The notes beneath the pieces were generated by a model. The model ran no database searches. It worked only from the letters and a program-made list of their open reading frames with translations, and was not told where the DNA came from. Both the position numbers and the translations under genes were made by a program. DNA of 64,000 bases from Pollenia angustigena (lineage: Eukaryota > Arthropoda > Insecta > Diptera > Polleniidae), in the NCBI GenBank assembly GCA_930367215.1, contig OV884060.1, forward strand, positions 208,447,253-208,511,252, read 5' to 3'. Below are positions 1 through 12,899 of the stretch, one piece after another; the stretch's first letter is position 1, and every line of letters begins with the position of its first letter.

Positions 1-720
1 AAGAAATTATTTCAAAACTAAGAAGTAAAAACTTTTATGAAAATTCGAATTTTTATTTCATACAATAGAATAAAAAAGCTTTTTAATTTAATTATTTACA
101 CCCATGGATTTGTAAAACTAGCAACCAACAAAACAAGCTTTCAAGAATTGTGTTTCTTCAAAAATGTAAAAAACAAATTAAAAAAAATTATCAATAAGGA
201 AATTTCGAAGAAGACTTTTCACATTTCTAAATCGAATTAAACTTATTAGACTTTAGGGGGCCATTTTATAAATCCCTTTAACTTGCGTTTGGAATTTTTT
301 TATCTAAAATTTTTAGAATTTTCAAAAATTTGAATGAAAAAGTTTTTCAATTGAAGTAACTAAGCTACCTAAATTTTTATTCATAATTGGGCTGATTTTC
401 TAGCCGGGTGGTGTTGAATTCGCTCTCGAAAGGTATGTTACGTAAAAACTATATGAAGACGTTTTGACATAACAATCGCTTGCCGCTCTAATTAAGGTAG
501 CTCAGTAAGTGTTTTAGAAAATAAGGGGTTAAAGTTCTTTTACAATATAAGGCACTATTTGCGATTTATCGAAATTGTTTTTTTCTTGCAAATAGGTTTT
601 AAGTACTCATTACATTGACGAGCAAATTCATAGACAAATAAAGCATTGCATTGCTTAAGAAAAAAATAATAAAAACACTTCTCCTGTAAAATTTGCCTTT
701 TGTCGCTTACGATATACATA
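1..720. other. No gene recognised
   Basis: AT-rich non-coding sequence. The 67-codon open frame at 37-240 has no recognisable motif and looks like chance. Confidence 0.5.
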
Positions 721-1320
721 GGTGCCTATTATGAACTAAATTCGATTTTCGACAGTATTCGAATTAGCTAATCGAACGAAGCATTTGGTATTATGGCGCG
801 CATTCGATAAAAATTTACTATTGTTATTTTGTTCATTCACTGTAATATATTTTCGATCAGCTTAAATTAAAAAAGTTTTGTTTACAAATTTAAAAAATAA
901 AATTAAAGTTCAACGTGACCACGGCGGAATTATGATTGTTTTCAAATAATTTAGCTTCAGTGGGGTTTCATCCCACTTTTTTACATACTGAACTTTGCTG
1001 CAAATCATTTGGTCAGAAAAGAACATTGTTCCATAAGGAATATGAGCGTTTCCGATTGCTATTTACGACGTTTGACTTGCATAAAATAAAGAAAATTGAT
1101 AAAGAATATGGTATTTGGTATACGAAGACAAAACAATTTACAAATAATTACATTTTCAACAAGTTTTTTACATTTATTTGCACCGTCGAAAGCAAATTTG
1201 TTTTCGTTGAAAAATTCGATGTACAACGAAATTTTCGAAAGTGCTGCCAACTCATAATACCAAATTAACATTCGATAGCCAGCGAAAGTCGTTTATCGAA
1301 TGTTACTAATAATAGGGGCC
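721..1320. mobile_element. Palindrome-ended MITE, about 600 bp
   Basis: The left end GGTGCCTATTATGAAC pairs with the right end AATAATAGGGGCC. ATA directly flanks both ends and may be a target duplication. TTCGAT-rich subterminal repeats relate it to the elements at 1790-2157 and 2589-2676. The long open frame inside shows no protein-like features. Confidence 0.6.
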
Positions 1321-1474
1321 ATAATCTCAAAAAGGGCTCGATATAGTCAGTCGGGTATGTGATGAAAGCCGACTTTAAAAACGATAATTTTTCGTTGTCA
1401 GTATTTTTACAAATTGATTTCTCATTCATTCTTCTTTTTTCCTGTCTTTACTCTTCTTCATTTTGTATTATATA

Positions 1475-2500
1475 TCCTCATCTCAAATGCAAATAGACGT
1501 AACTACACACAAATTCAAAATGGAGTTTTTAATTGATTGTGGTTCGTTTTATCTACATGTTGACCCCTGACCCCTGCGGTAAAAAATGGCGACTTTATGC
1601 CTGCTTAACAGTGTACGTTCGTAAATGCATCACTGCGCTGCATTAGATAAGCAATTATTTTTAATGGCGATAAAAGAATAATTACAATTTTTTTATTGTG
1701 TGACTATTATTTTTGTGAAGTATTTCACATTTAGTTTGGTCCACATTTACTTCACTGATAAAATAATAGAGAAATATTTGTATAAAACTGGGGTCTAGTT
1801 ACCGCATACGATATCGAGCAAAATTGATCGAAATTTTTTATTTTGGTATTATGACTCAGTTGAGTTGTATTATGGTTTACAACTTTGCTAAATTGCGGTG
1901 AACAAAAACATAACAAAAATTACAACTGATCACAACCAGTTGTATTTATGACAACTCAACTGAGTTGAGTTGTAAACCGTAATAGGGGCCTACATTTATC
2001 GAGTTTTCATTCGATACGTCAGTGTCTATCGTATGCAAAAAAATTCGATAGTTTATTCGATACGATAGTATCGAATGCGGTGATTAGACCCCAAGAAAAT
2101 ATGATAGTTTACTCGATACGATAGCTTACCCGATATCGAATGCGGTAATTAGGCCCCTGGTCAACAGTTTTTTCATTACAGAAATCTTATTAAAAAAATG
2201 ACGTTTAAAATTCTTGCTTTTTTTGTTTTCGATTTCCAGAACAGCCCTGATAACCATATGAAATCACTGATGCAGCGCAGTGATGCATTAACGAACGCAC
2301 TCACAATTTCGAACGTAAACGTTCGTATAGAATTTTATATGGAAAGAAAATATTTTAAAATCGGAGTGTTCTTCATAGAAATTTTCTATGCGTTCGAAAT
2401 GGTGGAACACGCAACGCAGTATTATTATTGATTTTGCTTCTCATGTAAAAAAAAATTTAAAGTGTAGTTACGTCTGTTTGCATTTAAGGTGACGATATGT
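1475..2500. mobile_element. MITE copy split by a nested element
   Basis: Inverted ends carry TGCAAAYRGACGTAACTACAC-type sequence (1488-1508 and 2464-2481). The same ends flank a 256-bp copy at 45737-45992. The extra length here is mostly the nested element at 1790-2157. Confidence 0.65.
1790..2157. mobile_element. Nested MITE with GGGGTCTAGTTACCGCAT ends
   Basis: Left end GGGGTCTAGTTACCGCAT, right end ATGCGGTAATTAGGCCCC. Inside is a second palindrome built on CAACTCAACTGAGTTG-type sequence. Confidence 0.65.
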
Positions 2501-2588
2501 ATGTATGTACATATGTTAATCAAAGTCTATTTTGAAACAAAAAGTAATCACACTTTTTGAAAACGATCACTTTTCACCACATACCTGT

Positions 2589-2676
2589 GGCCAAATTACG
2601 GCATTTGATATCGATAGAAATTACAATAAAATAAAATGAAAATTTCGATAGATATCGAATGCCTTAATTTAGCCCC
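2589..2676. mobile_element. 88-bp minimal MITE
   Basis: Almost entirely inverted repeat: GGCCAAATTACGGCATTTGA against TCGAATGCCTTAATTTAGCC. The ends resemble those of 1790-2157 (a CGGCAT.CGATATC core). Confidence 0.6.
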
Positions 2677-2699
2677 TGATTGCTATTATTTTCTTTAAA

Positions 2700-3810
2700 A
2701 AAAGCCAATAAATTTCCTCAGACATCGTTGAAATGGTGAAATTCTACTTTTATTTCTCTTGTCTTGCTCCAAATACAACCATTATGATTATTTTTTGTAA
2801 ACCTGGCAAATAAAACTAAAAGGCGGCCAAAACAAAAATACCAAAAATTATTGAAGACTAATTTTACATAAAAAAAAAATAAAAACAATTGTTTTCGTTG
2901 AATTCATTTAATAAAATAAAACATATTTCAAAATACTCATTAAAACAACATAATAAAATGATTATGTATGTATATTGATTTAAAATTAAAAATTATGTAT
3001 ATGTACTCGTATTTGTATGAAATAAAGTAAAAAAATAAAAAAAAAAATAATAAAATATAAAATAAATAATATACATAAATATTTTTCTATACACTGATGG
3101 ATGAGGAAAAGGACATGATGATTTAAAATTATATTGGATTTGATTGATTGATTGATTTAAAGTACATTAAGGTACATTATAATTGTAACTAATTTCATAA
3201 ATTTTTAAAATATAGATTAAAACAGCGGACTATAACAGGTATTTTTGTTTTATTAAAAGAATTAAAAGAGATAAATACAAAGCAAAAGAAATTATTTCCT
3301 TTAAACAGACTAAATTCGTTACTAAGAAATATTTTTTAAAAATTTTAAAAGAACATTTTAAACTAGCGTCATTAGCAAAATAAAAGATAATGAAGCTTGT
3401 TTGGGTTTTTTTTTCTTTTGTTAAATGTTCATAAAAATTTTAAACTATACTTTGAATTTGAAATAAAAAAATTGCATTAAATCTTAAAAATTTTAATATT
3501 TTTCGTAAATTGGTAATTAAAAAAAAAAAAAACTACATAACAAAATATATATGTATATGTACGTACAACAATTTGTAATAACTAAAAAATAATAAAAAGA
3601 AATAAACACCGATCAATTTAATAAAGTAAAAGTTATAAATAAAAAGGCATTTTGGTGACATAGATAAAACAAGCATATTTGTGTGTGAGTGTGTGTGTTT
3701 TGAAGGGGAAAATATTGTAATTTTTGTAAAATTATTTTCGAAATCAGAAAATTTTTAAATTATTATTAAGAATAAATCTCCAACATTTAAACCATAAATC
3801 AATCTGAGGC
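2700..3810. other. AT-rich sequence 3' of atos, no gene seen
   Basis: Very AT-rich with A-runs and ATGTAT runs. It may include the distal atos 3' UTR. No protein-like frame or inverted repeat was recognised. Confidence 0.5.
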
Positions 3811-3816
3811 TTTATT
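3811..3816 (-). terminator. atos: Candidate atos polyadenylation signal
   Basis: The minus strand has AATAAA about 125 nt after the atos stop codon. The downstream DNA is very AT-rich and holds more such hexamers, so the true 3' end may be further away. Confidence 0.35.
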
Positions 3817-3939
3817 TGTTTGCGTATTATTCTAGCATTTGCTGTTTAATTAAACCCAAATTCTTTGCCAGCGCTGTTGTAGTTTTTGTTGTAGCTGTTG
3901 GAACATATCGACTGGCACACATGCAGCTTTTAATAACTA

Positions 3940-6900
3940 CTAAATTTTACTACTTGTTTGATCTTGACGTACACTATATTTGGGATTTGTTGGCATCACA
4001 GTATTTGTAATAAGTTCATTTGGTGCTTCCAATACTCCTTTGGCATGTGCAGCAGCTGTATCGCAATCGGTACGTCGTGATATTAATAGACGTATATCAG
4101 TGTGTAGCATTAGGCGGCCGGTGCGTGATGTTTGAAATCTAAAAAATTAAGATTAAAAAAATCAGTTGATGTTGTTTAAGCAAATGTTAAAAAAAAGTAC
4201 AGACTTTTTCTGTAAATATTTTTCTATAAATTTAAATTTTTGCATAAAAAAAATATCCTTTTCTGCAAAATGTGACTTTTTCTGTAAAAAGTGACTTCTT
4301 CTGTAAAAAGTGACTTATTGTGTAAAAAGTAACTTTTTGTGTAAAAAGTGACGTCTTCTGCAAAAAGTCAGTTTCAGTATAAAAAGTGACTTCCCGCGCT
4401 TTTGAGAAAAATTAAAATTTGAGTGCAGGTGCTCGACTCAAGAAAAAGTTCCTGGGAAAAAGTTTTAGAAATTCACGGGAATTTTAAAATGGGAAATTTC
4501 ATAAATTTATTTCCAAAGTTTTTGACTAAATGACAATAACTGTCAGTTTATCAATGTCGAACGAAATGTGAAGTATTGAAGGTGTCATCAGAAATATACA
4601 AATGAAGAAAGGAAAACGTAGAATTTTGGAAAAAATCAATTTCACTCGATTTAAATTTCTAGAAAATGGCTGTATTTAAACGATTTTGGCGGAAAAAAAC
4701 ATAAAATGGGCAGTACCAGCGAAAAGTCTACTTTTTGTAACGTAACGCCAGAATTAATTTTAATTGTTTCTCGAAAAATTGTATATGTACAGTTAAATTT
4801 TATTTATTTTGGTGTAAATCGTAACTAGCTCTACATTTAGTAACAAAAGGGATAACGGTTGAACAACATGGTCCTAAAATACAACCTTATTTGCCTTCTG
4901 GCGTTACATTAAAAAAAGAAGACTTCGCTAAATGTGCCCATATGTACCTTTAAACGCGCAAAGATTTTTTAATTCGATAGCATGAAAAATAAATCTATAT
5001 AAGCCCAAAGCTTACTAAAAAAAGGTTTTATACAAAACGTCTTGCTCAATTCGCAGTCTTATTCAGTTTTGTAATGCAAGTCAAAATTCACTTCCGTTTT
5101 TTTTTTACGTCACGCCCATATTCGACTTTGTTAACATTATAAATAAGAAATATTAAGGCCCTAATTATATAAAACGCAACGCAACGCAACGCTAAAGAAT
5201 TACATTGAAAGAAAAAACAGTCATAAATATTTTGTAGTTTACTAATGCGCAGCTGATGCAGCAACTGCATTTACGAACGTACCCCCTATTAGGGTTTAAT
5301 TCTGACTCACCTCAAATGTATGGAATATCTAAGACTTTTCATATTCTCAGCAGATATAAAGTGGCCTAAATGGTTTTCGTTGTTACATTGAGGCGAACGC
5401 TGTTGTTGACTATTTAATTGCTGTTGCTGTTGATTTTCTTGCGAAAGTTGTGGAGGTAGCTGCACTTTCTGTTGCTGTGTATTAATAATAACCGCTCCTG
5501 AGTTGTCATCGGCATCATTAAAATGTTTTTCCACTCCATTTTGATTAATTTCATTATTGCTTTGCATCCCCGTATCTGCCAAGATACGTTGTCTAATAAA
5601 AGTTTGATGTAACGTTGGCATATCACGCATATCGTAGGGTATAACAAACATTCGAACAACTGTGCCCATGGGATTTAATAAAGTGGCTTGTACCGTGCCA
5701 CAACGTGGCACCGTATAACCTTTACGGGGTAAACGTATTTCACACTATTTGATAAAAAAAAAGAAATTTAAACATTTTCATTGATTCCAAATTAAAGTTT
5801 AACTTACCAAATATGGCGTACTCAAGGTTTCTCCTTTAAGTTCATAAAAATAGGCAGCGGCTGGTATTGTTAACTGTGTGGGACAAAAACCTCCGGACGC
5901 TCCTAAGAGTAATTTGAAGCCCATTACCTCGGTTTTGGGTACCAAACGACGTTGCAACAGACATTCTTCCAAATTTCCCAATAAGGGTTTACGACCAAAT
6001 ACGGCTGCCAACCGAGTTTTTAACTTAACCGGTGATGTGGCAAATGGACTGTACATGCCCGAATCGATGTCCTCATCAGAAAATTGTTCATCTGAGCCAA
6101 GAGAAGAACGATCCGAACGATCAGACAAATGACGAGATCTTCTTTTATATATAGCTGATGCTTTAACAAATCTAGGCGATAGAGAGGGTGAATTGGGTAG
6201 AGTGGGTGCAGAATTTGATTTCTGCACCGTTATCGAAGGAGCTGGACTCGATGGGGACTCAAAGGAAAATGTAGGCGATGCTTCTGTTACACTTATCTCT
6301 GCCGACTTTATTGTCAATTCATTTAAAGAACCATTACCATTACACACACTATTACCAATAGGTATGGGCGATGAAGCAACAACCATCATAGAATTTGGAT
6401 TGCAAAATATAGGTGTTAAATTTACTTTGGGTAAACTTCGTCTTAACAATAATGGATTATGGTTAGTAGGTGTATTTTTATCCATACTTTTACTATTGGT
6501 TTGATTCAAATTTGATATTTGCTGTTCATCATTCTTATTAAAGTTGCAAGCGATATGCAAAAGGTTCGGTTTTGGTGTGTGTTTATGTGGCTGCAATGGC
6601 TGCTCTGTTTTACTTTTCATCACATTTTGATGCTGTTCACTTGGTGTGGGCGTCTTAAATTGTGCCATTATCGAGGTGCCGACTTCGTTGTTAGAAGATT
6701 TTGTTGTTTGCCCTTCTAACGGTGGGGTTGAGCAGGAACGGGATTGATATTCTATTCTATCTTCACCATTTGCCGCTTCATTTAAACACGTTCTAGGCAT
6801 TTTAGCATAATAGGAAGAAGACTTGACATTCAAAGAGCAGCGATCTATGTGGGGAGTAAGTTTCGTTGAGGATTCAAAATATTCCTAGAAGTAATAAAAT

Positions 6901-9900
6901 TTAATTGTTAAGTTAAGACAATTTCTGTAAAAATTAATTTATTTCTTATGTAAAACACGACTTTTTATGTAAAAAGGTACTTTTTGTATAAATAAGGTTT
7001 TTTTTTTGTAAAAAGGGATTCGGTGTGTAGAGAGGGGGATTTGGTGTGTAGAAGGGGCATTTTGTATAAAAAGAGACTTTGTGTAAAAAGGTACTTTTTG
7101 TGTAAAAATGAACTTTTTGTGAAAAAAGATACTTTTTGTGTAAAAATTTACTTTTTGTGCAAAAAGTACTTTTTGTGTGAAATGGTACTTTTTGTGCAAA
7201 AAGGTACTTTTTGTGTAAAAATGTCCTTTTTGTGAAAAAAGATTCTTTTAGTGTAAAAAATGCACTTTTTGTGTAAAAAAATCTGTTTGTTATGTTATAC
7301 AAAAAGTCACTTTTGATGTAAAATACCGCCTTTTGTTACAATGGTAAAAGAAATACTTTTTTAAATAAAAAAGAAAAATATATCTGTGGCTTGGTACTAA
7401 AAGAGCCAATGTCAAAATATTCATTTTTCAATTGAATAAAAGTTAGTGACATTTGCTAGAAAAATCCTTATAAAGCTGTTTAGCGTTAAACTTTTTCTGT
7501 TTCAGCAAAATAAACGAGTATAAAAGAAGACACCTAATGCAACGATTACAACATAACTGCAAAATATTGTCTTCCGCCATTTAAGCCACAGATATATGTA
7601 TGTATATACTTAGATATATCCATTTCTTTACTTACTTCTTCCATTATTTCACTTTCATTAAAATTATCACATGACTTTTCTAAGGACATTTTCTCCACAC
7701 TATTCTTATGTTTACCGCCATCAATCACAATCGATAAATTGTCAACAGAATCGACGGAAAAGATTTTCCCACCATCCTTCTCATTATCTCCCTCATCGTT
7801 ATTATCATCGGCGGCAGTGTCATCATTGTCAGCTGAAGATTTATTTTGAGTTGTAATAGCATTGCCACATGATGATTTCAACAAATTAGTAGCCAAAAAA
7901 TTACTATCTTCCACAGGTGATTCTTCCGCTGAAGGTTGATTAAAATGATGTTGAGTCTTTTGACGTTTGCATACTTGACAGGCCACTAAATTATTGCTAT
8001 TGTTACTACTGCTATTTGCAACGCCATTGGTAATGCTTTTACTTTTACTATTACTATTATTGCTATGGCCAATATTTTCACTATTTACACTATAAGAGTT
8101 TTGGGGAGAATTACTTAAAAGATTGTTATTGTTGCTATTTCTTGTTGTGGTTATTTTTGGAGAGTGTTGCTGTTGGTTTTGTTGATGTTGTTTTATGGCA
8201 GCCATTTTAGTTGAGTCTTTGGATTTATGTTTATGTTTTTTATTTGACTTCGGTGTACGTTGTATGGCTTGTAATAATAATTCGGCCTTATTACGTGGTG
8301 TATGAATAATATCAGTACTACTTAAACTACTGGCTGAAGAGGAGGTCTCAGCATCCATTATTTCTTCATAATTGTAGGAGGAATCTGACACAGTTGTCGT
8401 TGTTTCTGTTGTTGGTGCAGCAGCATCGTCATTATTTGCCTTGCATGGGTTACATTTCAGACAAATCATCGACTTTTCGGAACCGCAAGAAGTGCAAGTG
8501 TTGGTGATTGTTTGGGTACCGGTTGAGATCATTTTTACATTGTGCTGGTGGTGATAATGCTGCTGCTGCTGTTGCTGCGACTGTTCTTGATTTGTACAAG
8601 GAATGCTATTTATATGATTATTTGGTAATTCTTGTCTTTGGCCTTTTGCTAAACTATTAACACTACAATATTTGCTTTCACTTAATTCGCGGGTATCACT
8701 CCTATTCACATCTTTATCCACTACATCACCTTCATCATCATCATCTTCCCCTTGCTCCATTTTGTTATTATTGCTAGCATTATGCGTTTCATTATTTTCA
8801 TTTTGCATGTGTTTTGTTGTTTGATTTGATGTAGAGTTGTCATTGGTTTTGCGTAATTGTTGTTTTTTATCACGTTTTAACATACGTTTACGATATTTTT
8901 GGAGTTGCTTTTCGCGATGTGAAAGGTTTCCACAAATATTTGTACTAAATGAGGAATTGGAACTATCACAATCACCAACACTGTTGCCGTCACCACCCAT
9001 AACACTGCCACATGAGATAATACTATTGTCTCCACCGGCACTCAAATCAATATTTTGTTCATCAAAAGACTCAAAATCTGTATCTTGAAGACTTTGGTGC
9101 CGATCGAAATCTTCGATGTTTGAAGATTGTTTGGAGTTTGTTTTCTTGTTTGCGAAAGAGCAGCGCGTAGAAAAGCAGGATGGGGAGGCAGTTAATGGTT
9201 TTTGTTGTTGCTGATGTTCCTTTAAATTATTATCACAGTTCATTTTAAAAATTGTTGATTTATTGGCATTTGTTGTTATTAACGTTGCAGCCACTACTTC
9301 ACTAGCAGCAACCGCTGCAACATTTGATGTTGCAGCTGATACTGTTGCTTTCACAGAAACTGCTGATGCAGCTGTTGCAGCTAAAGATTTATTTTTAACT
9401 ACTAAACACGAAGGTGTAGCTGAGTTTACGGGTGGTGGTGTTGTTAATCCACTTGCTGGATTATTCTGTTGCGTTATTGTTGTTGTTGTTGTGCCAACTT
9501 TTGGTAAACCCCCCGTAATACGTGGAAGACTTTTTAAACATACCGAAACACTACAATTTTCCGATATATTGACATTTGGAAAATTATGTTCATTCGGTTT
9601 TGAATTAAAACAATCAGTGTTATCGTATTGCTTTATACGATAGAAAATATTTAAACGTGGCGATAATAAACGTCTTTTGCAACACCCTAAACCTACTACT
9701 CCGACTCCTACACCTCCGACGCCCATAACATTTCCACTAACGGTCGCCATTGGCGAAGTAGCTGTGCTGTTGGGGTGTTGTGTTGAGGTAGTTAATGTTG
9801 CTGTCGGTGCTGTTGTCATTGCATTGTTCGTTGTAGTTGCCAAGTCGCCAGCTGCACTTGTTGTTTGCGGTGTGGTGTAGATAACGCGACCGGTTTCATA

Positions 9901-12698
9901 AATGGTCTTGTCCGATTTCTTAATAAGATCACACCAGGCACTGATTTGCGAAAAATACAATTGGCTGCGTATGGCACTACATAATGAGGGCAGCGTCATT
10001 GTAGGCGGTGGTTGTCTGCAAAACAATTTTTAAATTTATATGTATAATAAAAATGTAAAAAAAATTAAAAACAAAGGAAAATTTATCAGTTCGTAATCGT
10101 TGTAAAGAGAACAAAGAATTGTAATGGAAATAATCTTTGATTTCAACTCTTGAAATATTAAAGATTGAGGTTTAACATTGTAACGATTAGAAACATTTCT
10201 TTAAGGGATAAATGAAAATGGTTTTATGCATGTATTTGTTTGCAACGAATCTCAAATCGAAAGCATGATTTTTAAGCCATTTTTCCTTTCGGATTTTTAT
10301 TTATTTTTTTTTAACTACTGTTAGCGTTTTTTAAATAAATATGTTTTTGTTTCGACCTTTTAAATTTCAAATAAATTAAGTAAATAATCAGGCTCGAGGT
10401 CTGTGTTAAAATCTTTTATTTTATTTATTTCTTTTTCAATATTTCGCTAACCATCGGCAAGCTTCATCAGGAAAATCTATAGCGAAAAAATCAAGTTTTA
10501 TATTTAAAAAAGAAAATTGGAACAGGTTGATTTCATAAACGCAGTGTTGCAATGCATCACTAAAAGCAATAGCTTCATAAACTCCACAGCCCTTATCTAG
10601 ACATTTCCTTGAGGTCATTATTACACTGTGACCGTACTCATTGCACAACGGTTGCGAAAATTGTGCATCGTTTTTATTTGTGATGCTGTGTCAAAGCATT
10701 TGTTTAAAGTGATGCTTTGGAATACCGCCTTTATGGAGTCAGCCAAAGTCCGTTTTTTTCAATTTTATGAGTTGGTTTATGAGGAAAATGAATTCATTAA
10801 GACCTTGAGTAAGGTACGGTCTTTCTAAATATGCAATATCGTTGCATATTTTGTTCGCATATAAGCTGGCTCGGTTTCTTTGTGTACAACGATCCGAAAT
10901 AAAACATTTATTATAAGTATCTGGAGCCAACTCTTACTTACTTTTCTTTTTGTGTTATTATCCATTGTTCCAATAAAACTTTATGACATACTGGGCCCAA
11001 ATACACTTCTATGCAAATGGGCTCACCACGAGCTAAAATATTTTCCATTTTAATACAATAGGCACGCCAACGTGTGCACTAGAAGAAACATTAAAAAAAA
11101 ATGTTTATAAAAGACATCCAATTCACTCCAATCTTGTGTTCACATCAGACAAATATTTGAAAAAATAAGTGTAACTAGAATATTCAGCAAAAGTTTAAAA
11201 AATCTTACACTACTTTTAGAGAGCACTTTTTTTTTTGTTCTGTATTATTTTTTTCTGCATTAAATTTGAAAAAGAAATTTAGTAATTTAACTTATTTTCT
11301 TATATATTTTCTTTAATATTTAATTAATGTCCTAAATACCTCCTTACTTACCGTTATATTAACGTACGACATATCACAGTGGTGTTCCTCAGTTTCTGAG
11401 GCTTCACCTTTGGCTAGTCCCATTTTTCTAAGGAACTGATCACAGTGAGGACCCTGTTGAGGGTATGTTTGATTACGTCCCGCAGTAGCAGAAGATGGCG
11501 TTGTCTTCGATGTTGCTGTTGCACAGTTGGAATTTCTACTAAAAATATTCGAATGTAAATTGTAGCTGGGCGTTGAAGGATTATTAGATTTATTATTTGC
11601 TGTTTGGGGTGAAGGTATAGCCATGCGTTGTGTTGTAGTTGTACTTGATTTACGCAATAAATACTCTTTATTATTAGAGATATTATTACTACTGCTATTA
11701 GCTAAATGAGGTGAAGCGGAAGGATACCAAGAATTGACTGAAACTCCACTACTACTAGCAGAGCTGCTAGAGGAATAATCTAATTGCTGTTGTTGTTGAG
11801 GTGTTGAAAATCTCGGAGTGGATGTGGAAATGTGTCTATTATTAGAATATCTAGGTGGAGAAGTTGTGCTGACTAATAAGGGACTGCCAACACGCCGACA
11901 AGTATTACTGGCTAGAGATTGTAAGGAGCACATAAAATTTTCACTAGAACCACCACTGCCACTGCCATTACCACCTCCACCAACTCCTATCATTGAATTG
12001 GGAGAATTTAAAAAATTCATTTGATTAATGGACATTCTTCTAAGGATTTCAAAATCTCCACCTCTTCTACTACCCTCATTTAAACCATGATGATGATCTG
12101 TATTAATAGCCAAAGCCACATATTCCGCATCCGAGCCTCTTGGACATTCTATAGCAACCTTTTGCTGAGCAGCCATGGTTTGATGATGAGCATTAGGAGA
12201 TTCTTGTCTCAATTGACTTAGCTTTTGCGACCAACGACTATGATTACTTTCTACTGACGATGAAGCACTCTCACTACTACTGCTATAGTAGTCTCGCAAA
12301 TATGATGAATTGGATTCCGGAGAGTTTGATGACTTCCGTCCCAAATAATTAGCTAAATCAATGGAAAATGAACCACCAGCGATATTCTCCCCAAAAGCTG
12401 CCCTCGAAGTTGAAGGCTTTGGCGATTGTCTACCACATTCTGAAGCATTTCCACTCAATGAAGTTTTCAGCTCATAATGTGTTGTTTGTATGGCATATTC
12501 ATCATCCGCCAAGGCCCGACCTTCCAATATCAGCGATGCTATACCTAAGAAAGCGCTATTATTAACTGTCACTGTCCCACTAGCTCCATTGCTTGACTTG
12601 GCACTACCGGTTAGAGAGGGTGAATTATTAAGTTGATTACCAATGCTGCCCAAGCAGGCAGTTGGTGGTGAAGAACTTGTTACAGATGTTGGTATCAT
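3940..12698 (-). CDS. atos: Atossa (FAM214/Atos family) nuclear regulator, six coding exons
   Basis: Coding exons 12698-11352, 11078-10942, 10015-7636, 6884-5808, 5744-5311 and 4138-3940 join in phase into 1,857 aa. Every donor is GTAAGT or GTGAGT and every acceptor is AG. The start is the first ATG after an in-frame TAA. Family-conserved blocks: LLEQW (about 484-488), SAIRSQLYFSQISAW (508-522), the DUF4210-like block with GNLEECLL and LGASGGFCPTQLTIP (about 1589-1647), the Chromosome_seg-like block KGYTVPRCGTVQATLLNP (from about 1655), and TGRLMLHTDIRLLISRR (about 1797-1813). The linkers are low-complexity Q/N/S/T with basic clusters (KYRKRMLKRDKK, KKHKHKSK) that may be nuclear signals. Drosophila Atossa is known as a nuclear protein that raises expression of metabolic genes and of the helicase Porthos during macrophage invasion. 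That role is family knowledge; here only homology is seen. An N/Q-rich insert separates the last two conserved blocks. Confidence 0.93.
4272..4390. repeat. 19-bp minisatellite in atos intron 5
   Basis: Six consecutive 19-bp units of the form GTGACTTNTTCTGTAAAAA, plus a partial seventh. The third and fourth units have TGTGTAAAAA, as in the array in atos intron 3. Confidence 0.85.
4708..4939. mobile_element. MITE in atos intron 5
   Basis: Ends GGGCAGTACCAGCGAAAAG and, inverted, GGGCACATTTAGCGAAG; both arms run on to a shared ACGCCAGAA block, giving imperfect inverted repeats of about 45 bp. No coding capacity. Family not recognised. Confidence 0.7.
5157..5296. mobile_element. Short MITE next to the atos exon-5 donor
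   Basis: Begins GGCCCTAAT after TAA (5154-5156) and ends ATTAGGGTT before TAA (5297-5299), suggesting a 3-bp TAA target duplication. The AAAACGCAACGCAACG stretch matches the MITE at 29285-29558. The ACGTTCG and GATGCAGC motifs recur at 1605-1650 and 2258-2310. Confidence 0.5.
6945..7325. repeat. 19-22-bp minisatellite in atos intron 3
   Basis: About 18 imperfect units related to TACTTTTTGTGTAAAAA fill half of the intron between exons 3 and 4. Open frames here are artefacts of the repeat. The unit resembles the intron-5 array. Confidence 0.85.
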
Positions 12699-12857
12699 TC
12701 TAGCAGCCTCAATACAATTTCGTAACGAAATTTTTATTTCGTTGACTTAATTGTTTTTGTTGTTGGTACCTCAAGCGCTCTCTAAGTCCTTCGCTTGTTC
12801 ACTTGCTCCCCTTGTTTAAAACAAAAGAGACCCAGCTTTTCCTCTCCAACTATAGAA
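12699..12857 (-). other. atos: atos 5' UTR part of first coding exon, predicted
   Basis: On the minus strand a pyrimidine-rich tract ending in TTTCAAG (AG at 12859-12858) looks like a strong splice acceptor. It sits about 160 nt upstream of the start codon, and an in-frame TAA lies between. I infer that the exon carrying the start begins near 12857 and that a noncoding exon lies further upstream. It could also be chance sequence. Confidence 0.45.
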
Positions 12858-12899
12858 CTTGAAATAGAAGAAAAACAAAAAATCGATTTAATATATTTT

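Noticed and set aside
936..1268. 110-codon open frame
   Set aside because: Lies in a palindrome-ended MITE, lacks a canonical ATG at its start and shows no recognisable motif.
5878..6719. Plus-strand open frames opposite atos exon 4
   Set aside because: Shadow frames of the minus-strand atos exon, which has family-level protein similarity and proper splice sites.
6939..7302. Overlapping open frames rich in FYTKS/FTQKV repeats
   Set aside because: They are translations of the intron-3 minisatellite on both strands, not genes.
8837..9880. Plus-strand open frames opposite atos exon 3
   Set aside because: Antisense shadows of Q/N/T-rich codons; no independent motifs.
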